From the NCBI GenBank assembly GCA_002350615.1, contig DEFD01000018.1, positions 127,531-191,530 of the forward strand: a DNA stretch of 64,000 nucleotides, written 5' to 3'. Under the pieces are notes generated by a model. The model saw only the letters and a program-made list of their open reading frames with translations. It made no database searches and had not been told where the DNA came from. The position numbers and the translations under genes are program-made. This DNA comes from Bacteroidales bacterium UBA2861. GTDB taxonomy: Bacteria > Bacteroidota > Bacteroidia > Bacteroidales > UBA932. Within the stretch, counting starts at the first letter, position 1, and each line of letters opens with the position of its first letter. Positions 15,092 to 23,669 of this stretch are shown here, one piece after another.

Positions 15092-17830
15092 ATGAGATTC
15101 TTTTCCGGAATAGGGCTTCCTGCGACGGTCACTGCACTGGCGGTGGCCGCCAGCCTTGGCGTAAGCACTCCCTCTCCCCGGGAGTACAACAGCACGCTCT
15201 ACCTGCAGGCAGCCGCTCCGGACACTGTCCTCTATCCCAAAGACGGTTACAAGCTCCGCCGCAAAGGAGATTTCGCCCAGGAGAGCATCCCGGACAGCGT
15301 CCTGAAGGCCCTTGGCATCGAAGTCCACTTCGGCGGCAGCGACACCCTTCCCACGATTACTGCAAGGGACACCATCTTCCCTCCGGATTCTCTCCGCGAA
15401 ACGGATCCTTTCCGATACAAATATTATGTAGCGCTGATAGATTCGCTTATCCACCGCTGGGTGAGCGATTCCCTGCGGGCGGAAGAAATACAGTTCCGCA
15501 AAGACGGCGACACCCTGAGGGCAAGGATAGACTCGGCGGACCGCCATAAGCTGGATTCCATCTGGACCGCGGACTCCGTGGCCGCCGCAAAGGCCGCCTT
15601 CATCGCCTGGTACAACTCCCTGAGCAAGTCGGAGCGCAAGAAATACGATTTCGAGCAGAAGCTCAACCGCAAACTCCACGAGATGGACTCCCTGCAGAAA
15701 GTGAAGGACGAAAAGCTGGCCTACCGCGACAGCGTCAGGGAGAATACGCCAAGGGTGCTCAGCACCTTCGCCATTCCGGAAGACATGCACTACAAGCGCA
15801 TCATCTCCTGGACGGTGGACAGGGATTTCCACCGCATCGAGAATCTCGCGGTGCCCGACACATCCTTCAACCGCTGGTACTACGATTTCGCCTGGCGCCA
15901 CAAGGACGTCAACGCCAGCTGGCTGGGCGTCCCCGGCTCCCCCATGCAGTTTTACAACTACAATCTGCGCAAGAGCTGGAGCGGAGAGGATTTCTACGCC
16001 CCCAACGAGCCCTGGAGCTATTCAGCATCCAGCGTACCCATGTACAACACCAAGGTTCCCTACACGGAACTGGCCTACTGGGGCACCATCCTCGCCAGCG
16101 ACGAAAAGGAATCCGACAACCTCCACATATTCACCACCCAGAACATCACCCCCGAACTCAACTTCGCCCTGCTTTACGAGCGCTGGGGAGGCGGCGGCAT
16201 GATGGCAAGGGAAGACACCCGCAACAAGAATTTCGCCGCTACCACCAACTACCTCGGCAAACGCTACCTGATGCATGCCGGATACATCCACAACAAGGTC
16301 ATCAGGGAGGAAAACGGAGGTCTCAAGGACAATATGTGGGTGAGGGATACAACCCTGGACGCCAGGGAGTTCCCCGTGGTGCTTGGTTCCGCGAAGGCAA
16401 AGTCACGGATTAAGCGCAACACATATTTCCTCAACCAGCAGTACAGGATTCCCTTCACCTTCATCAACAACTGGAGGGCACGCAGGGACAGCACCTTCGA
16501 AGTGGATTCGCTCCTGCAGAAAGACATAACCAGCGCTTTCATCGGACACAGCACCGAATACTCGGTATATCAGCGCAGCTATGTGGACGAGATAGGCACT
16601 TCCGACAGCGACGCGTCCGAGTTCTTCGGGGGCAATTTCTTCATCGACCCTTCGGCCAGCAAGGATAAACTGCGCTCCAGACAGCTTGACAACAAGGTGT
16701 TCATAAGGCTCCAGCCCTGGTCCAGCGAAGGCGTGGTGAGCAAGCTCGACGTCGGTCTGGGAGATGTGGTCAAGGCTTATGCGGACTGCACCGCCACCAG
16801 CGGAAAATTCAAGCAGAATTCCTTCTACACCTATGCCGGGGCGGAAGGCAAGATAAAGAAATATGTAAACTGGAACGCCAAGGCCAGGTACTATCTGGAA
16901 GGCTACAACGCGGGAGATTTCAACCTCGAGGGCAACTTCGGGGTAAGCATCTATCCTTTCCGCAAGGCCAGGACAAGTCCGGTGACGGTCGGAGCCCATG
17001 TGGAAGCCAATCTTACGGAGCCTACAAGATACCAGCAGGCACTGCGCACCAACCACTACAGCTGGAACAACGATTTCGGAAAGATATCGGACAACCGCCT
17101 CCTCGGATTCGTCCACATCCCCTACTGGAAACTGTCCGCGGATGTCGGCTATGCGCTTTTGAAGAACGGCATCTACTACGACACCTCCTCGCAGATCCGC
17201 CAGAGCGAATCGCCGGTGAGCATACTCACGGCATCGCTGCGCAAGGATTTCAGCCTCTGGAACCTCATCCACCTGGACAACAGGGCGCTCTTCCAGCTCT
17301 CTTCGAACGAGGATGTCCTTCCGCTGCCCAAACTCGCGCTCAACCTTCGCTGGTATCTGGAATTCGTGGTGCAGAGGGATGAGGCCAAGGTGAACGATGT
17401 CATGCGGATGCAGATAGGTGCAAATGTCTTCTACAACTCTTCCTGGTACTCCCCTGCCTGGAATCCCGCGATCGGCGTTTTCCACAACCAGACCGAGTAC
17501 AAGTACGAAAACGGTCCGGTCATCGACGCCTTCGTGAACATCCAGTGGAAGCGCGCATGCATATTCGCCAAGTTCGAAAATGTCGGCCTTGGATGGCCAC
17601 AGGAAAGGGCTGATTACTTCAGCGCACACCGCTACATCAGCACTCAGCGTAGCGTCAAGCTCGGCATCCTCTGGCCCTTCTACATGCAGGCCAAGCAGGG
17701 CGGCGGGAACTCCTCATCGATGTCTGGAGGCGACCTCTCCGGCGGTTCCTCCTCCGGCCGTAGCGGCGGTGCCTCCTCCGGCCGTGGCGGCGGTGCCACC
17801 AACCCCGGCCTCCGCAGAGCGGTGAACTAA
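15092..17830 (+). CDS. Putative beta-barrel porin (Porin_10-like)
   Basis: 912 residues with a signal peptide. Residues 50-215 are charged and contain a helical stretch (KSERKKYDFEQKLNRKLHEMDSLQKVKDEK). The rest is dominated by alternating aromatic/hydrophobic strands (YNYNLRKSWSGEDFYAPNEPWSY, NFALLYERWGGGGMM, FLNQQYRIPF, MQIGANVFYNSSWYSPAWNP) typical of the Bacteroidetes putative porin family, an outer-membrane barrel of unknown cargo. It ends with a Gly/Ser/Arg-rich tail after FYMQAKQGGG encoded by short tandem repeats, which is unusual because barrels normally end with an aromatic residue; the barrel closure is probably at the WPFYMQ strand. Confidence 0.8.
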   Translation: MRFFSGIGLPATVTALAVAASLGVSTPSPREYNSTLYLQAAAPDTVLYPKDGYKLRRKGDFAQESIPDSVLKALGIEVHFGGSDTLPTITARDTIFPPDSLRETDPFRYKYYVALIDSLIHRWVSDSLRAEEIQFRKDGDTLRARIDSADRHKLDSIWTADSVAAAKAAFIAWYNSLSKSERKKYDFEQKLNRKLHEMDSLQKVKDEKLAYRDSVRENTPRVLSTFAIPEDMHYKRIISWTVDRDFHRIENLAVPDTSFNRWYYDFAWRHKDVNASWLGVPGSPMQFYNYNLRKSWSGEDFYAPNEPWSYSASSVPMYNTKVPYTELAYWGTILASDEKESDNLHIFTTQNITPELNFALLYERWGGGGMMAREDTRNKNFAATTNYLGKRYLMHAGYIHNKVIREENGGLKDNMWVRDTTLDAREFPVVLGSAKAKSRIKRNTYFLNQQYRIPFTFINNWRARRDSTFEVDSLLQKDITSAFIGHSTEYSVYQRSYVDEIGTSDSDASEFFGGNFFIDPSASKDKLRSRQLDNKVFIRLQPWSSEGVVSKLDVGLGDVVKAYADCTATSGKFKQNSFYTYAGAEGKIKKYVNWNAKARYYLEGYNAGDFNLEGNFGVSIYPFRKARTSPVTVGAHVEANLTEPTRYQQALRTNHYSWNNDFGKISDNRLLGFVHIPYWKLSADVGYALLKNGIYYDTSSQIRQSESPVSILTASLRKDFSLWNLIHLDNRALFQLSSNEDVLPLPKLALNLRWYLEFVVQRDEAKVNDVMRMQIGANVFYNSSWYSPAWNPAIGVFHNQTEYKYENGPVIDAFVNIQWKRACIFAKFENVGLGWPQERADYFSAHRYISTQRSVKLGILWPFYMQAKQGGGNSSSMSGGDLSGGSSSGRSGGASSGRGGGATNPGLRRAVN
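17740..17806 (+). repeat. 24-bp imperfect tandem repeat in the porin 3' end
   Basis: Units close to GGCGGTGCCTCCTCCGGCCG follow one another and encode GGSSSGRS, GGASSGRG and GGAT. Such repeats can change length by slippage, altering only the tail of the protein. Confidence 0.6.
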
Positions 17831-17889
17831 ACCTGTCCCCGCAAGCCAACCCCGGGACTTATTTGATTCTGAAATTGCCTTTTGATTGG

Positions 17890-17969
17890 GGAGACCTGCC
17901 ATTATTTTGCAGGTCTCCTCAATATACGGCCAAAAATCAAGGAGACCTGTCGGAATATAACAGGTCTCC
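17890..17969. repeat. Two tandem hairpins with GGAGACCTG arms, 51-base period
   Basis: GGAGACCTGC at 17890-17899 pairs with GCAGGTCTCC at 17909-17918; GGAGACCTGT at 17941-17950 pairs with ACAGGTCTCC at 17960-17969. Each is followed by CAATAT. The G/C change in the last arm base is matched by a compensating change in the partner arm (C-G to T-A), which supports selection on pairing. Confidence 0.8.
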
Positions 17970-18164
17970 CCAATATGTGGGTTTCAAGAAGCCTTCGCTG
18001 GTCAGCCAGTCTATTTGTCTCGTCGCAAGCGTGACTGTGCCCCTGAGCGCGGCAGTCGCCAATGTTTATGCGGTAAAAAACCACTTATCCCATCCAAATC
18101 AGGTTCAATTTGGTCCATTTGAGGGAGGGAGCGATTCGGCTGGAATTCGAAGGACATTTTTAGC

Positions 18165-18172
18165 TATATTTG
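18165..18172 (+). promoter_or_regulatory. -7 box TATATTTG next to a start codon
   Basis: An exact TAnnTTTG match that ends 5 bases before the ATG at 18178. No -33 TTTG stands at the usual distance. If active, the message would be leaderless. Confidence 0.4.
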
Positions 18173-18177
18173 CCTAT

Positions 18178-18762
18178 ATGAAAGCTATTCCGGAACTGCA
18201 GGCCCTGTTGCAGAGGGTGGAGAACAAGTATGGCAGGGCTATCGACACGACAAGTGCATTTGAAGCGCTGAGCATCGACATAGAAAGACATACGGGCGAA
18301 CGCATATCAAGCAGCAGCCTGAAACGTTTCTGGGGATATGTAAACTCGGATACGGCCCCACGTGTGGCATCGCTGGACATACTTGCCAAGTACATAGGGC
18401 AGAAGGATTTCAACAGCTTCTGCAAGATTTTGAGAAGCGAGGACGGAACCTCTGTTTTCTTCGGGGCGGAGAGCCTCAGTGTGGCCTCACTCACGCCCGG
18501 AAACCGCATACAGCTGGGCTGGGACCCGAATCGCCTGCTTACGTTGGAATACCTTGGCAACTTCCGCTTCCGAGTGGAGGAATCCTACAATTCAAAACTT
18601 CTTGCCGGCGACTGCTTCGAACTGTCGGACCTGATTGTCGGCTGCCCCATGTTCCTTTCACGCATCTACCGGGACGGCAAAACCACGCCGCCCTATGTCG
18701 CGGGAGCGAAAGATGGAATCACCTTCATAAAGATACTGCCGGCGGAAAAGGCCAAAGGCTGA
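18178..18762 (+). CDS. Conserved Bacteroidales hypothetical with HTH-like N-terminus
   Basis: 194 residues. The N-terminal half (ENKYGRAIDTTSAFEALSIDIERHTGERISSSSLKRFWGYV..PRVASLDILAKYIGQKDFNSFC) has the spacing of a helix-turn-helix followed by a helical repeat and recurs in many Bacteroidales proteins of this size. The C-terminal half (LTPGNRIQLGWDPNRLLTLEYLGNFRFRVEES..LLAGDCFELSDLIVGCPMFLSRIYRDG) looks like a beta domain. The function is unknown; regulation of gene expression is possible. The ATG at 18178 was chosen because conserved sequence begins there, although the frame is open back to 17863. It ends one base before the converging permease gene. Confidence 0.7.
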   Translation: MKAIPELQALLQRVENKYGRAIDTTSAFEALSIDIERHTGERISSSSLKRFWGYVNSDTAPRVASLDILAKYIGQKDFNSFCKILRSEDGTSVFFGAESLSVASLTPGNRIQLGWDPNRLLTLEYLGNFRFRVEESYNSKLLAGDCFELSDLIVGCPMFLSRIYRDGKTTPPYVAGAKDGITFIKILPAEKAKG

Positions 18763-19926
18763 TCAGCGCACCCTGACCGTGTCGGCGGGGTCCACACGGG
18801 AGATGAAAAGGGTGGGGATCAGAAGAAGCAGCATGATCGCCGCATAGGCTATGGCGTCCACCGCAAGGATCTGTAGCGGTGAGACATGCACGGGGACGAA
18901 GGATACGAAGTAGTTGGCCGGATTCAGGCTGATGACATGGCTTGTACCCTGGACGAGGCAGAAAAGCAGCGCGAAAGCATTGCCCCAGAGCATACCCTTG
19001 AGAACCGTGAGCGAAGCCACCCGAAGGAATACTCCGGAAATACCGCGGTCCGTCATGCCCATGGTTTTCAGGATTCCGATGGTAGAGATGTTGCGGAAAA
19101 GCATTATCAGCAAGCCGGATATCATGTTGAAGCCGGCAACCATTATCATCAGCAGGAGGATTGCAAAGACATTGAAATCTATCAGGTCCATCCAGTCGAA
19201 CAGCGCCGAATAAGTGTCGGACGCCGCCTTGGCAAGCACCGCCGGTTCGTTCTCGCTCCGGGTCATGGATGCGATGATTCCTATCTCGCCTGCCTTCCGC
19301 TTCTCCATTTCCCTGCTCCGGTAGCGTGGTTCAAGAAGGACCTCCATGGCGCTGACTTCATTGTCCTTCCATCCGTTGACACGCTGGATATCGGCGAGAG
19401 AAGCATAGACGACAAGATTTTCATCGGCCTCCACGGGAGCGTCAAACACCTCGCGCACCTTGAATTTGCGCACTTTGAGCCGCTCGCCTACGAAATAGGT
19501 GAGCATATCGTCCCCGGCCTTGAGGCCGAGGCGGGAGGAAAGCCTGCGGGGTATGGAAACGGCAAGGGGAATTGTATCGCTGCAGGGTTTGGCCTTTATC
19601 AGCACTCCCTGAATCGCATCGCCATGCTTCACTATGCCGGCCCTGTAAACCACAGGCACCACGTCCTGCACTCCCCTGACCTTCCGGACTCCGGGAAGCC
19701 ATGAAGCATCGGAGGTGATGGGGTCTTCCGGGCTAAAATAATTGATGCGGGTGCCGCTGATGGCGACATCTCCCGAAAGATCGGAAAGCCCTTCCTTTAT
19801 CTTGTAGCGGAAACCGCCCGATATGGAAAGGGACAGGATTATGACAAAGAAGGAGACGGCTGTCGCGACGACAGCCATCTTCCCTTTGAACTTAAGTCCG
19901 GAAGCTATGAGTTTTCCGGAAGACAT
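18763..19926 (-). CDS. FtsX/LolE-type ABC transporter permease
   Basis: 387 residues. One membrane helix lies at the N-terminus (VATAVSFFVIILSLSISGGF), then a periplasmic MacB-core-like domain (GDVAISG to about residue 235), then three helices near the C-terminus (FNVFAILLLMIMVAGFNMISGLL, VASLTVLKGMLWGNAFALLFCLV, ILAVDAIAYAAIMLLLLIPTLF) ending in a RVDPADTVRVR tail typical of FtsX-like permeases. Proteins of this group extract lipoproteins from the inner membrane or act as mechanotransmission transporters. No ATPase gene is adjacent. The gene starts at the base after the stop of the M13 peptidase gene. Confidence 0.85.
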   Translation of the reverse strand: MSSGKLIASGLKFKGKMAVVATAVSFFVIILSLSISGGFRYKIKEGLSDLSGDVAISGTRINYFSPEDPITSDASWLPGVRKVRGVQDVVPVVYRAGIVKHGDAIQGVLIKAKPCSDTIPLAVSIPRRLSSRLGLKAGDDMLTYFVGERLKVRKFKVREVFDAPVEADENLVVYASLADIQRVNGWKDNEVSAMEVLLEPRYRSREMEKRKAGEIGIIASMTRSENEPAVLAKAASDTYSALFDWMDLIDFNVFAILLLMIMVAGFNMISGLLIMLFRNISTIGILKTMGMTDRGISGVFLRVASLTVLKGMLWGNAFALLFCLVQGTSHVISLNPANYFVSFVPVHVSPLQILAVDAIAYAAIMLLLLIPTLFISRVDPADTVRVR

Positions 19927-21942
19927 TTACCAGATATGCACGCGCTCGGATTCGGGCCTCCACATGGGATCGCCCTCCTTGATGCCGAACGCTTCGAAGA
20001 AGCTCGCGAAATTGCGCAGCGACACATTCACCCTGTTCTCGGCAAGGGAGTGGGGGTCGATGTTGGTTAGGCGGGCCTTCTCTTCGTCGGTGATGTTCTG
20101 GGCCCACACGGTGGCATAGCCGATATAGAAGCGCTGTGCCGGGGTGAAGCCGTCGATGAGGCCGGGATCTCCCGAGGCCGCAAGGGCGTTCTCCATGGCG
20201 GTGTAGGCGATGCTGAGCCCGCCGTGGTCGCCGATGTTCTCACCCATGGTAAAGTGGCCGTTGGCATGGACGCCGGGAAGGATTTCAACCGCATCGAACT
20301 GTGCGGCAAGCACTTCTGCTTTCTCGCGGAACTTGGCGTCATCCTCGTCGGTCCACCAGTTCGTCATGTTGCCGTCCTTGTCGAAGAGACGTCCCTGATC
20401 GTCGAAACCATGGCTCATTTCATGTCCGATCACAACTCCGATTGCACCGTAGTTCACGGCATCGTCGGCATCGGGATTGAAGAAAGGAGGCTGCAGGATG
20501 GCTGCGGGGAAGCAGATTTCGTTGGTGGTGGGATTGTAGTAAGCGTTCACGGTCTGAGGAGTCATGCCCCATTCCGTCTTGTCAGTGGGCTTTCCGAGTT
20601 TGGAAAGGTTGTCCGCAACATACCAGCGGCTGGCGGCGCGGAGGTTCTCGTAATAACTCTTCTCAGGATCCACCTCGAGGGTGCTGTAGTCCTTCCACTT
20701 GTCAGGATAACCGATCTTGACGGTGAAGTTGGCGAGTTTCTCGTGGGCACGCACCTTGGTGCTGTCTCCCATCCAGTCGAGAGCGTCGATATGCTCGCCC
20801 AGGGCCTGCTGGAGGTTCTTCACGAGGGTAAGCATCTGCTTCTTGGATTTTTCGGGGAAATATTTCTTGACATACATCTGTCCCACCGCTTCGCCGAGCA
20901 CTCCGTTGGGAACCGCCATGGCCCTCTTCCAACGGGGCTTGGGCTCCTGGATACCGGAAAGCTGACGGGAATAGAACTCGAACTGAGCGGCATAGAAATC
21001 GTCGCTGAGAGCGCCGCAGCCACCGCTCACCAGATGCGCAAGCATGTAATCCTTGAGGATCTGCAGGTCGGTTTTTTCCACATATTCGCTGAGGGCGCTG
21101 AAGAAGGACTGTTCGCCCACGATGATCTTCTCCTGTTCCGGAAGGCCTGCCTCCTGCATGAAGGCGGCAAAGTCAAATCCTGGGTAAGCCTCGATTATCT
21201 GCTTGCTGCTCATAGGGTTATAGAGCTTGGTATAGTCGCGCTCCTGCTCCCTGGTCCAGGAATTCACTGCAAGATAGTCCTCGACTGCAAGGGTGTTGTC
21301 CGCCACCTGCTGAGCATTTTCGATGCCGGCGAGGGTGAGGACCTTGCAAAGGAAATTGCGGTAGCCTTCTTTCAGAGCCGCGTTTTCGGGCTTCACGTAG
21401 TAGTCGCGGTCGCCTATTCCCAGGCCGCCCTGGCCCATGTAAAGAACCTGGCTGTCGCTGTCCATAAGGTCTGCCTCGACATAGATTCCGAAGAGGCTTC
21501 CTTCGCCTTCCAGATGCATTTTTGCAAGATGGCAGGCAAATGCCTTTTTATCCGCAATCGCCTGTACTTCAGCGATATATTTCTGGAGCGGGGCGGCGCC
21601 TTCAGCATTCAGGCGCACAGAGTCGAGGCCCTGCTTGTAGAGGTCCACTATCTTCTGGTCCACGCTGCCTTTCTTCGTTTTCAGGCTGGCCATGGATGCG
21701 AAGAGGTCGTTAAGACGCTCGATATTGTTTTCGCGAAGCTGGTCGAAGGTGCCGAAGCGGGCGAATTCCGCGCCGAGGGGATGTGCCTTCTGCCAGCCGG
21801 CGGTTGCATACTTGTAAAAATCCTGTCCCGGAGACACCTCGGTGTCGAGGTTGGACAGGTCGATGGCGGGCACTTTTTCTGTCTTGGGCCCGCAGGATGC
21901 CAACATGAGAATTGGAATCATTGTCAATGCTAATTTTTTCAT
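19927..21942 (-). CDS. M13-family zinc metalloendopeptidase lipoprotein (PepO-like)
   Basis: 671 residues, within the usual M13 length. The lipoprotein signal ends LMLASC. Zinc ligands are His507 and the second His of HEMSH (in VVIGHEMSHGFDD) and the Glu in ENIGDHGG; NAYYNPTTNEICFPAAILQPPFF is the conserved substrate-binding block. It cleaves oligopeptides in the periplasm. The usual C-terminal CxVW end is RVHIW here, without the Cys. It lies between the methyltransferase and the permease in a tightly packed - strand run. Confidence 0.93.
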   Translation of the reverse strand: MKKLALTMIPILMLASCGPKTEKVPAIDLSNLDTEVSPGQDFYKYATAGWQKAHPLGAEFARFGTFDQLRENNIERLNDLFASMASLKTKKGSVDQKIVDLYKQGLDSVRLNAEGAAPLQKYIAEVQAIADKKAFACHLAKMHLEGEGSLFGIYVEADLMDSDSQVLYMGQGGLGIGDRDYYVKPENAALKEGYRNFLCKVLTLAGIENAQQVADNTLAVEDYLAVNSWTREQERDYTKLYNPMSSKQIIEAYPGFDFAAFMQEAGLPEQEKIIVGEQSFFSALSEYVEKTDLQILKDYMLAHLVSGGCGALSDDFYAAQFEFYSRQLSGIQEPKPRWKRAMAVPNGVLGEAVGQMYVKKYFPEKSKKQMLTLVKNLQQALGEHIDALDWMGDSTKVRAHEKLANFTVKIGYPDKWKDYSTLEVDPEKSYYENLRAASRWYVADNLSKLGKPTDKTEWGMTPQTVNAYYNPTTNEICFPAAILQPPFFNPDADDAVNYGAIGVVIGHEMSHGFDDQGRLFDKDGNMTNWWTDEDDAKFREKAEVLAAQFDAVEILPGVHANGHFTMGENIGDHGGLSIAYTAMENALAASGDPGLIDGFTPAQRFYIGYATVWAQNITDEEKARLTNIDPHSLAENRVNVSLRNFASFFEAFGIKEGDPMWRPESERVHIW

Positions 21943-21946
21943 ATCG

Positions 21947-21954
21947 CAAAAATA
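21947..21954 (-). promoter_or_regulatory. -7 box TATTTTTG for the M13 peptidase gene
   Basis: An exact TAnnTTTG on the - strand, 4 bases before the ATG. No clear -33 element; the gene may also be served by upstream transcription. Confidence 0.35.
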
Positions 21955-21962
21955 ATAATAAT

Positions 21963-23171
21963 TTACACGTCCATGAGGATTCGGCGGTTTTTAGGAAAGA
22001 GATTGTTGCAGCGGCTGCCGATGTTTTTCATGTAGCCGAGGGGATGTCCCCTGTAGCAGACGAGAATCTGCCCGAGAGGGGCCTGTGACAGGGGGAAGCT
22101 GTCGCGATGCAGATAGCGCAGGGCTTGCTGCAAGTCCAGTTCGACACGGGGAGTGGAGGTGTCGAAGCTCTGAATGCTTAACTCTGTCGGGCGCAAAACG
22201 GAAAGTCCTGATTTTGGAGAATGACCGGCTCCGGACGGGGGAAGGCCTGGACGCAGTTTTATTGCGCGGGGCCGCGCGTGGCGGTAGCGGATGTCCAGGC
22301 CTTCCTCCGCCGGAGCAGTAGCCGCTGGAGTCTCCGTTTTACGCATCGCCCCGACCCACTGGCCTTCGCCCAGGCTCTCCCCCGCCCTGAGCAGATTGCC
22401 ATGCCGGGTCAGCTGCACGCCATAACTTTCAAATTCATTCTCCGGGGGGATTATCTCCCCGCCGAGTTCCGATGCCGCCCATTCAAGATTGGCGTCATTT
22501 TCGGCATCTTCATAAGTACAGGTAGAATATACGAGGAGCCCTCCTGCTTTGAGCGCGGGCCAGACATCTGCCAGAATCCGCTTCTGCCGCGCCGCACAAA
22601 GTTGCACCAGCTCGGGACTCCATTCTTTTTCGGCCCTCGGGTCCTTGCGGAACATGCCCTCGCCGCTGCAGGGGACGTCGGCCACTATCACGTCGAAATA
22701 ATCTGGAAGTTCCCTGCCTATGACCGAAGGGTCAGCGCTGACGACTTTCACATTTTCATCGCCCCAGGCAGCCACATTGTCCGCGAGGATGCGGACGCGC
22801 TTGGCCATCACCTCGTTGGAAACCAGCTCGAAAGCGTCGCCGCACATTTCCCGCAGGCTGGCCGCCAGGTCCGTCGTCTTTCCTCCCGGCGCCGCACAGA
22901 GATCCAGCACCCGGAGAGGCTGCAGGGGAATGGTGGCACTCCTCCCGGAGAGGAGGCCCGGCCCCGACAGCAATTTTCGGAAGATATGGCCCACATACAT
23001 CGCAGAGCTGTCCTGCACATAGTAGCAGCCGGCATGGAAGAGCGGATCCAGCGTAAAATTGGGCCGCTCCGGCAGTATCCTGCCATAAGGCGACCAGGGC
23101 ACCGGCGAGCCCTCGGGCCCGTCGCAGCCCTTGAAAGGATTAAGTCTTATGGAAACGGGGATCGGAGGCAT
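21963..23171 (-). CDS. RsmF/RsmB-like rRNA (cytosine-C5) methyltransferase
   Basis: Adds a methyl group to C5 of a cytosine in rRNA using S-adenosylmethionine. Motifs: SIRLNPFKG near the N-terminus, VLDLCAAPGGKTTDLAA (SAM loop), VIVADVPCSGEGMFRKDP with the release Cys, and VYSTCTYEDAENDANLEW with the nucleophile Cys. The C-terminal region (LQQALRYLHRDSF.. GQILVCYRGHPLGYMKNIGSRCNNLFPKNRRI) is the RsmF-type C-terminal domain. Homologues carry about 40 more residues before SIRLNP, so this N-terminus is short; the start overlaps the previous stop by one base (TGATG). Confidence 0.88.
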   Translation of the reverse strand: MPPIPVSIRLNPFKGCDGPEGSPVPWSPYGRILPERPNFTLDPLFHAGCYYVQDSSAMYVGHIFRKLLSGPGLLSGRSATIPLQPLRVLDLCAAPGGKTTDLAASLREMCGDAFELVSNEVMAKRVRILADNVAAWGDENVKVVSADPSVIGRELPDYFDVIVADVPCSGEGMFRKDPRAEKEWSPELVQLCAARQKRILADVWPALKAGGLLVYSTCTYEDAENDANLEWAASELGGEIIPPENEFESYGVQLTRHGNLLRAGESLGEGQWVGAMRKTETPAATAPAEEGLDIRYRHARPRAIKLRPGLPPSGAGHSPKSGLSVLRPTELSIQSFDTSTPRVELDLQQALRYLHRDSFPLSQAPLGQILVCYRGHPLGYMKNIGSRCNNLFPKNRRILMDV

Positions 23172-23614
23172 CAGAAATGAAAATCTTCCGGCATGCCTTC
23201 CGGGCGCCGACCTTCGCTCAGGGCGACCAGGGAATCCACTATCTTGTCCAGGGCCTCGGTTATCTTGCCGCCCAGCATCATCTTCATCATCAGGTTCAAA
23301 TCCGCATCGGCCACGATGTAGAAATCAGTCTTGGCGCCGTCCTGTGCAGGGTCGAAGTGAAGGGTGAGGACAAAATGGAAAGGGGCGCCGTCGTCCTGTA
23401 TCTCTATAAGGGAATATGCCTCGCGGCGAGTGACCTTCACGCCGATGTCGAAGCCCTGAACTTTCGCATGAAGGCTGTCGAAATCGGCACTGACATCCTT
23501 TTTCTTATCTTCCGGCAGCATATTGACGAAGTTCCGCATGTCCGTGAAAGACATGAAAAGCGCCGCCGGCTGCGTGGACACTATCCCGTGTTTGCTCTTG
23601 AATTGTGCACCCAT
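23171..23614 (-). CDS. SRPBCC-like hypothetical protein
   Basis: 147 residues. The pattern (SFTDMRNFVNMLPE.. alternate strands around FDIGVKVTRREAYSLIEIQDDGAPFHFVLTLHFDP.. and a long C-terminal helix AGKITEALDKIVDSLVAL-like) fits the START/SRPBCC helix-grip fold found in a small conserved Bacteroidetes protein. Ligand and role are unknown. It is translationally coupled to the methyltransferase that follows and its promoter overlaps that of the divergent Nudix gene. Confidence 0.65.
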   Translation of the reverse strand: MGAQFKSKHGIVSTQPAALFMSFTDMRNFVNMLPEDKKKDVSADFDSLHAKVQGFDIGVKVTRREAYSLIEIQDDGAPFHFVLTLHFDPAQDGAKTDFYIVADADLNLMMKMMLGGKITEALDKIVDSLVALSEGRRPEGMPEDFHF

Positions 23615-23627
23615 AACTATATTTTCT

Positions 23628-23657
23628 TAACTTTGCACTCTGTCTTATGCAAAGATA
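23628..23657. promoter_or_regulatory. Overlapping divergent -7 boxes
   Basis: TAACTTTG at 23628-23635 (+ strand, toward the Nudix gene) and TATCTTTG at 23657-23650 (- strand, toward the SRPBCC-like gene). Both predicted transcription starts fall near 23642, so polymerase at one promoter would cover the other. The -33 elements are weak (TTG at 23603 for the + promoter). Confidence 0.45.
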
Positions 23658-23669
23658 GCATTTTTTAAC

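Larger units (their letters stand above)
17831..18177. other. Intergenic region with twin hairpins
   Basis: About 350 bp between the porin and the next + strand gene. It holds two adjacent hairpins (17890-17918 and 17941-17969). The rest shows no convincing gene; an in-frame extension of the downstream ORF into it has no family-like sequence and reads through the hairpins. Confidence 0.6.

Noticed and set aside
17863..18177. N-terminal extension of the hypothetical protein at 18178
   Set aside because: The extension translates the twin hairpins and has no family-like sequence; a -7 box lies just before the 18178 ATG.
20224..21933. A 569-codon open frame antisense to the M13 peptidase gene
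   Set aside because: The peptidase on the other strand has all family motifs; long antisense frames are common in GC-rich coding DNA.
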